Shown here in pieces: positions 1 through 6,760 of a DNA stretch of 6,760 nt. Each line of letters starts with the position of its first letter. Positions within the stretch are counted from its first letter, which is position 1. The stretch covers positions 1 through 6,760 of the forward strand of contig JAEEYJ010000164.1 in the NCBI GenBank assembly GCA_016291725.1, written 5' to 3'. Origin of the DNA: Solobacterium sp. (GTDB lineage Bacteria; Bacillota_I; Bacilli_A; Erysipelotrichales; Erysipelotrichaceae). Under the pieces are notes generated by a model. That model had not been told where the DNA came from. It was given only the letters and a program-made list of their open reading frames with translations, and searched no databases. The position numbers and the translations under genes were made by a program.

Positions 1-1075
1 TCTGCAGCTGTTTGTACAGTTCCCGCTCCTTTGATGTCAGATTGCGGTCAATCGTAATCTTGACCGTGCATAATTGATCTCCGTTGGCACCGCCTCTGAG
101 GCTCGGTACACCCTTGCCCCTCAGGCGGAAGATCTTGCCGTCCTGTGTACCTGCGTCAATGCGCATGCGCACATCGCCGTGGATCGTCGGTACATCGATC
201 TCCGTACCGAGCGTCGCATCCACTGCTGTTACAGGGATCTCCAGAAGAATGTTCTGTCCTTCCCGTTCAAACATCTTATGCGGCCGTACATTGATCTGCA
301 GATACAGATCTCCGTTCGGTCCCCCGTTGATGCCGCGCTCGCCCTTGCCTGCCACACGGATGCTCTGGCCGTCGTTGATTCCTGCGGGAATATTGACGGT
401 GATCTTCTGCTTTTCGGTATTGTAACCCTTGCCGCGGCAGTGCGGGCAGACCTTCCTGATCTTCTTGCCGGTACCACGGCAGTCAGGGCATACACCCTGG
501 GTCTGCACAACACCCAGCATGGATCTTCTCTGGGTAATTACCGTACCGGAACCATGGCAGGTCGCACAGGTCTCAATATCGCTCGGAGATGCTGCGCCGC
601 TGCCCTTGCAGTCCGGACAGGTCTCATCCACGTCGATGCTGAAATCCATCGTTCTGCCGAAGCAGGCGTCCATGAAATCCACATCCACCTGCATAACCTT
701 GTTATCACCCTTGACAGGCTGGTTGCTGCGGTAGGACGTACCACCGCCGAATCCTCCGAATCCACTGCCGAAGAACTGGCTGAAAATATCCCCGAAATCA
801 TCGAAGCCGCCGGTCTGGAATCCACTGAATCCCCCGCCTGCCTGTGCACCGTCCATACCGGCAAAGCCGAACTGATCGTAGGCTTTCCGTTTATTCTCAT
901 CACGCAGCACTTCATAGGCTTCGTTGATTTCCTTGAACTTCTCTTCCGCATCCGGAGCCTTGTTCACATCCGGATGGTATTTCTTGGCAAGGCTGCGGTA
1001 CGCCTTCTTGATCTCATCTTCCGTCGCACCCTTGGAAATCCCGAGCACGTCATAATAATCTCTTTTTCCGGCCAT
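1..1075 (-). CDS. dnaJ: DnaJ, class I (type A) Hsp40 co-chaperone, 3' end cut by window
   Basis: Cytoplasmic J-protein that delivers unfolded substrates to DnaK and stimulates its ATPase. Reading down from the ATG at 1075 gives 358 codons open to the window edge. The N-terminal J domain (about residues 5-70) carries the invariant HPD at 34-36 and the QKRxAYDxFG-like helix IV end ([10 protein letters not shown]). A Gly/Phe-rich segment follows (about 71-112, including GGFSGF and SGFGGFGGG). Four zinc-binding CxxCxGxG repeats start at C153 (CPDCKGSG), C170 (CATCHGSG), C196 (CPDCRGTG) and C210 (CPHCRGKG). The C-terminal substrate-binding beta domains contain [19 protein letters not shown] and GNDG-like [11 protein letters not shown]. 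Family members are usually 370-385 residues, so only some 10-25 residues are missing. No frameshift is visible. An AGGTGA ribosome site lies 7 nt upstream. The gene begins 16 nt after the deacetylase stop and is presumably the distal gene of the hrcA operon. Confidence 0.98.
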   Translation of the reverse strand, partial: MAGKRDYYDVLGISKGATEDEIKKAYRSLAKKYHPDVNKAPDAEEKFKEINEAYEVLRDENKRKAYDQFGFAGMDGAQAGGGFSGFQTGGFDDFGDIFSQFFGSGFGGFGGGTSYRSNQPVKGDNKVMQVDVDFMDACFGRTMDFSIDVDETCPDCKGSGAASPSDIETCATCHGSGTVITQRRSMLGVVQTQGVCPDCRGTGKKIRKVCPHCRGKGYNTEKQKITVNIPAGINDGQSIRVAGKGERGINGGPNGDLYLQINVRPHKMFEREGQNILLEIPVTAVDATLGTEIDVPTIHGDVRMRIDAGTQDGKIFRLRGKGVPSLRGGANGDQLCTVKITIDRNLTSKERELYKQLQ

Positions 1076-1082
1076 ATACACC

Positions 1083-1088
1083 TCACCT
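1083..1088 (-). promoter_or_regulatory. Ribosome binding site of dnaJ
   Basis: AGGTGA on the minus strand matches the 16S anti-Shine-Dalgarno (complement of UCACCU) and sits 7 nt before the dnaJ ATG. It is in the 16-nt gap after the deacetylase stop. The gap is too short for a promoter or terminator, which supports co-transcription. Confidence 0.75.
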
Positions 1089-1091
1089 TTC

Positions 1092-4709
<3,618 letters not shown>

Positions 4710-4717
<8 letters not shown>

Positions 4718-5738
4718 GTCTGCCTCCGTTGTCTGAATATACATTCTCAATGATGGATACTGCGTATTCCAGCATCGAGATGACTTTGTCGTAGTCCATT
4801 CTGCTCGGTCCGACCACCATCAGCTGGCCGGAGTCCATATCGTTGATCCGGAACTTCGTTCGTACAATCGCTACATCATCCACCCAGGTCAGCTCGGATT
4901 TTTTGTTTGTACGCAGTGCCACTGCGCGTTCTCCGCTGTCGATCGACCGCCATCCCTGGGTATCCTTCATCATCTCCATCAGTTTCTTCAGTTTGGAGAT
5001 GTCCTCGAATTCCGGCTGGTACAGCATCCGCTCCCTGCCCGAGAAGTACACCGTTTCACTGGCGAACTTGACGAACGCTTTGACAAATGCTGCAAACAGC
5101 GTCTCATGCTGCTTGACCAGACGGGAGAACTGCGGACGGAGCTCCTCCATTCTCTCCGGCAGATCAGCGATCGCAGCCCCTTTCAGGTGGGTGTTCAGCA
5201 GATCGGTACAGCTTTCAATGTCCTGTATCAGGACATCTTCGTCGAAGTGGAATGTCTTGGTCTCAGAATGGCCTGTGTCCGTAATGAATACGCATACTGC
5301 GTTCCTTTCATCGATCGGGAACAGTTTGATGTACGCCAGATGCTGGTTTTTCGCATCCGGACCGATCGCACCTGCGGTCATGTTCGTCATGTCCGAGAGA
5401 ACCCGGCAGGATACCTGTACGGCCTCTTCGATATTCATGTTCGTTGTATCGAAGGCTTCGCGGATCGCAACCTGCATCTTTCTGTCCAGGCCGGTATTCT
5501 GGAGCAGGTTCTCACAGTAGAACTTATAGCCCAGTGTACTGGGAATCCGTCCACTGGAGGTATGCACCTTTTCCAGGTAGCCCATGTCCTCCAGTGCCAT
5601 CATGTCATTCCGTATGGTAGCGCTGGAGTACGGCAGACGGTATTTCTGCTGAAGTGCCTTGGAGCCCACCGGCTCCGCTGTCTGAATGTATTCGTCAACG
5701 ATCGCTTTGAAGATCTCGATCCGTCTCGGTGTCAGCAT
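4710..5738 (-). CDS. hrcA: HrcA, heat-inducible transcription repressor (CIRCE-binding)
   Basis: DNA-binding repressor of class I heat-shock genes. In well-studied Bacillota its activity depends on GroEL/GroES, so chaperone titration by misfolded protein relieves repression. It has 342 residues, matching the family (about 340-350). The N-terminal winged helix-turn-helix covers about 1-75 and contains the characteristic MLTPRRIEIFKAIVDEYI, GSKAL, YSSATIRNDMMALEDMGYLE and HTSSGRIPS segments. A central GAF-like region (about 100-240) and the C-terminal GPSRMDYDKVISMLEYAV block follow; the GPxRMxYxKVI pattern is diagnostic. The start at 5738 is preceded by AGGAGG 10 nt upstream. It is the first gene of the operon, directly behind two CIRCE operators, so it should repress itself along with grpE, dnaK, the deacetylase and dnaJ. 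A groESL target is expected elsewhere in the genome but is not in this window. Confidence 0.98.
4723..4727 (-). promoter_or_regulatory. Ribosome binding site of grpE inside the hrcA 3' end
   Basis: GGAGG on the minus strand, 5 nt before the ATG at 4717. It lies within the last codons of hrcA (the Gly-Gly-Arg-His-Glu tail), and it decides the grpE start in favour of 4717 over the upstream TTG. Confidence 0.8.
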
Positions 5739-5748
5739 TTCCCATCCG

Positions 5749-5754
5749 CCTCCT
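5749..5754 (-). promoter_or_regulatory. Ribosome binding site of hrcA, abutting CIRCE
   Basis: AGGAGG on the minus strand directly adjoins the proximal CIRCE element (which begins at 5755). The spacing to the hrcA ATG at 5738 is 10 nt, slightly long. An out-of-frame ATG at 5745 lies only 3 nt away. Confidence 0.8.
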
Positions 5755-5781
5755 TTAGCATTCAGTCTTTCTGACTGCTAA
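5755..5781. promoter_or_regulatory. CIRCE operator 1 (proximal, over the transcription start)
   Basis: The 9-9-9 inverted repeat reads TTAGCATTC, nine bases, GACTGCTAA. The consensus is TTAGCACTC-N9-GAGTGCTAA, so each arm matches 8 of 9. The arms pair with one mismatch. The element begins two bases downstream of the -10 box and includes the predicted start site (about 5776), so HrcA bound here would block initiation. Most of it would also be transcribed as a hairpin at the mRNA 5' end, ending right at the hrcA ribosome site. Confidence 0.95.
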
Positions 5782-5782
5782 C

Positions 5783-5811
5783 AGTATAGCAACTCTTTTT
5801 AGCACAGTCAA
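5783..5811 (-). promoter_or_regulatory. Sigma-A promoter of the hrcA-grpE-dnaK operon
   Basis: On the minus strand the -35 box TTGACT (5806-5811, 5 of 6 to TTGACA) is separated by exactly 17 bp from the -10 box TATACT (5783-5788, 5 of 6 to TATAAT). A TGC just before the -10 forms an extended -10 (TGnTATACT). The predicted start is an A near 5776, giving a leader of about 38 nt. The -35 overlaps CIRCE 2 and the start overlaps CIRCE 1, so a strong vegetative promoter is held down by HrcA. Confidence 0.9.
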
Positions 5812-5825
5812 CAATCGTGTGCTAA
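5799..5825. promoter_or_regulatory. CIRCE operator 2 (distal, over the -35 box)
   Basis: The 9-9-9 inverted repeat reads TTAGCACAG, nine bases, GTGTGCTAA, against consensus TTAGCACTC-N9-GAGTGCTAA: 7 of 9 in the left arm and 8 of 9 in the right. The arms are complementary except at the innermost position. The operator contains the whole -35 hexamer. Its centre is 44 bp from that of CIRCE 1, about four helical turns, so both dimers could bind roughly the same DNA face. Confidence 0.93.
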
Positions 5826-5857
5826 AACGAATGAAATTGATGGATCTGCGTACACAG

Positions 5858-5886
5858 AAAAAGCCCGTACCGTTTCCGGCACGGAC
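5858..5886 (-). terminator. Rho-independent terminator after the YczE-like gene
   Basis: On the minus strand a 10-bp stem (GTCCGTGCCG with CGGTACGGGC, including two G-T wobbles) closes a GAAA tetraloop and is followed immediately by TTTTT. The stem begins 10 nt after the TAA stop at 5897. It insulates the hrcA promoter region from transcription coming from the upstream coaD/membrane-protein genes. Confidence 0.93.
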
Positions 5887-5896
5887 TGTAGATTCT

Positions 5897-6568
5897 TTAC
5901 TCTCCGTGAACCAGCTTTTCCGTCCGTTCTCCCAGGCGCCTGCGGAACACCGTAACCAGACGGCCGGTGACCAGTGCCGACAGTACAGTCCCTTCTCTGA
6001 TCCAGCGGAACGGATCATGCAGCACAGCAAACGACAGCAGCAGTCCCGCAGCAACAACCGCACAGTCCACCGGTGTCTTTACGCTTGCGAAGGGCTTCTT
6101 CAGTTTCCTGGCAACTGCCATGGTCAGCCCTTCCATGGGCATCGGTATTATATCTGCGCTAACATACAGAAAGACACCGAAGGCTACGATGATAATGCTG
6201 ACTGCCAGCATCACCAGACTGCCGGCATAGCCGTCCATGATCCGCCAGCTGCCGAGAAGCCCTTTGGCAAAGGTGACGAAATATCCGAACAGCGTGGAAA
6301 ACAGGATCTGAAGCACATTGACCGGACTGAATTCCTTTTTCAGAATAAAGAACTGCAGAAGAATGTAGAAGCAGAAAACGGCCGTGACTACCGTACCGAC
6401 TGAAGCTTCAATCCCCAGGCATGACGCAATGACATACGGCAGGGAGTTGACCGGAGAGATGCCCAGGCCGGCATTGGCGGAGAACGCAACGCCCAGCGCA
6501 AGGCAAAGGAGCCCTGCACAGTACACCAGGACACTGATCACCCATTTTACCGGTGTTCTTTTTGTCAT
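5897..6568 (-). CDS. YczE/YitT-like integral membrane protein (DUF6198-type)
   Basis: Complete 223-residue membrane protein with no known biochemical function. Hydrophobic segments lie at about 9-30, 53-75, 84-103, 115-136 and 166-184, with a weaker one at 192-207, so about five membrane spans in the cytoplasmic membrane. Family-like features are the glycine-rich end of TM1 leading into NAGLGISPVNSLPYVIA (32-48), the IPMPMEGLTMAVARKLKK segment (141-158) after TM4, a short TPVD start to TM5, and the C-terminal REGTVLSALVTGRLVTVF (191-208), resembling the GEGTIIAALLVGP ending of YczE-type proteins. The C-terminus is basic. The ATG at 6568 has AAGGAGA 6 nt upstream. It starts 49 nt after coaD and may be co-transcribed with it, then ends in a strong terminator. 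The family assignment comes from recalled motif resemblance; a role in transport is only a guess. Confidence 0.82.
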   Translation of the reverse strand: MTKRTPVKWVISVLVYCAGLLCLALGVAFSANAGLGISPVNSLPYVIASCLGIEASVGTVVTAVFCFYILLQFFILKKEFSPVNVLQILFSTLFGYFVTFAKGLLGSWRIMDGYAGSLVMLAVSIIIVAFGVFLYVSADIIPMPMEGLTMAVARKLKKPFASVKTPVDCAVVAAGLLLSFAVLHDPFRWIREGTVLSALVTGRLVTVFRRRLGERTEKLVHGE

Positions 6569-6574
6569 AGTCCG

Positions 6575-6581
6575 TCTCCTT
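6575..6581 (-). promoter_or_regulatory. Ribosome binding site of the YczE-like gene
   Basis: AAGGAGA on the minus strand, 6 nt before the ATG at 6568. In the remaining bases up to the coaD stop (6582-6617) I see no convincing promoter or terminator. Confidence 0.75.
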
Positions 6582-6617
6582 CGGAAAATGCAGCCTGCGC
6601 CATGAGACTGCGCTCTT

Positions 6618-6760
6618 CTATTGTTTCTGCGTCAGTTTCCCATGGATCTCATCCAGAATAACATCCGGAATAAAAGCAGAGATGTCTCCATCGTAGAAAG
6701 CGATTTCCTTGACGATCGAAGAACTCAGGAACGAGTATTCCGGCCGGGCGATGATGAACA
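6618..6760 (-). CDS. coaD: Phosphopantetheine adenylyltransferase, C-terminal fragment
   Basis: The last 46 residues of CoaD, the coenzyme A biosynthesis enzyme that transfers AMP from ATP to 4'-phosphopantetheine to make dephospho-CoA in the cytoplasm. The gene enters from the right edge of the window, so the start and the N-terminal nucleotidyltransferase motif are not visible. The reading frame gives FIIARPEYSFLSSSIVKEIA, matching the highly conserved PEYSFLSSSxVKE block near the C-terminus of the family, whose serines help bind nucleotide. It continues through YDGDISAFIPDVILDEIHGK to a TAG at 6618-6620. The tail after the block has the usual length, so the gene looks intact at this end. 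The YczE-like gene follows after 49 nt in the same orientation. Confidence 0.93.
   Translation of the reverse strand, partial: FIIARPEYSFLSSSIVKEIAFYDGDISAFIPDVILDEIHGKLTQKQ

Noticed and set aside
5755..5825. The paired inverted repeats considered as a mobile-element end or CRISPR-like repeat
   Set aside because: The 9-9-9 architecture, TTAGCA/TGCTAA arms and position around the hrcA promoter identify them as CIRCE operators.

Overview
This window looks like chromosomal DNA from a Bacillota (Firmicutes) bacterium, and every gene I can support is on the minus strand, read from right to left. The evidence for Bacillota is the order hrcA-grpE-dnaK-(insert)-dnaJ behind CIRCE operators, a DnaK lacking the roughly 23-24 residue insertion near residue 75 that proteobacterial DnaK carries, and strong AGGAGG-type ribosome binding sites. 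The moderately GC-rich composition and sequence style suggest a gut or oral lineage such as Erysipelotrichaceae or Clostridia. That last step is an impression, not a demonstration.

Layout in transcription order. First is the 3' end of coaD (phosphopantetheine adenylyltransferase), cut by the window edge. About 50 bases later comes a five-TM YczE/YitT-like membrane protein that ends in a strong intrinsic terminator. Next is a compact control region of about 70 bases: an extended -10 sigma-A promoter flanked by two CIRCE operators, one over the -35 box and one over the predicted transcription start. Then comes the heat-shock operon. hrcA overlaps grpE by 8 nt, and grpE is followed closely by dnaK. 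A lipoprotein with a NodB/CE4 polysaccharide deacetylase domain overlaps the end of dnaK by 14 nt. The class I dnaJ starts 16 nt after it and runs off the left edge with only its last few codons missing.

How the genes work together. HrcA is the CIRCE-binding repressor of its own operon. DnaK, DnaJ and GrpE form the Hsp70 chaperone cycle (ATPase, J-domain co-chaperone, nucleotide exchange factor). The unexpected member is the secreted, lipid-anchored deacetylase between dnaK and dnaJ. It has tandem SH3-like segments and intact D-D/H-H/YPFG catalytic motifs, and no visible terminator or promoter separates it from its neighbours. It should therefore be co-expressed with the chaperones, which would link cytoplasmic protein-folding stress to cell-envelope polysaccharide modification. 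That link is inferred from gene order. It is the most noteworthy observation here.

There are no tRNA, rRNA, CRISPR, insertion-sequence or phage features that I can support. No gene-free stretch exceeds 300 bases. The largest gap, 5739-5896, is filled by the control region and terminator.
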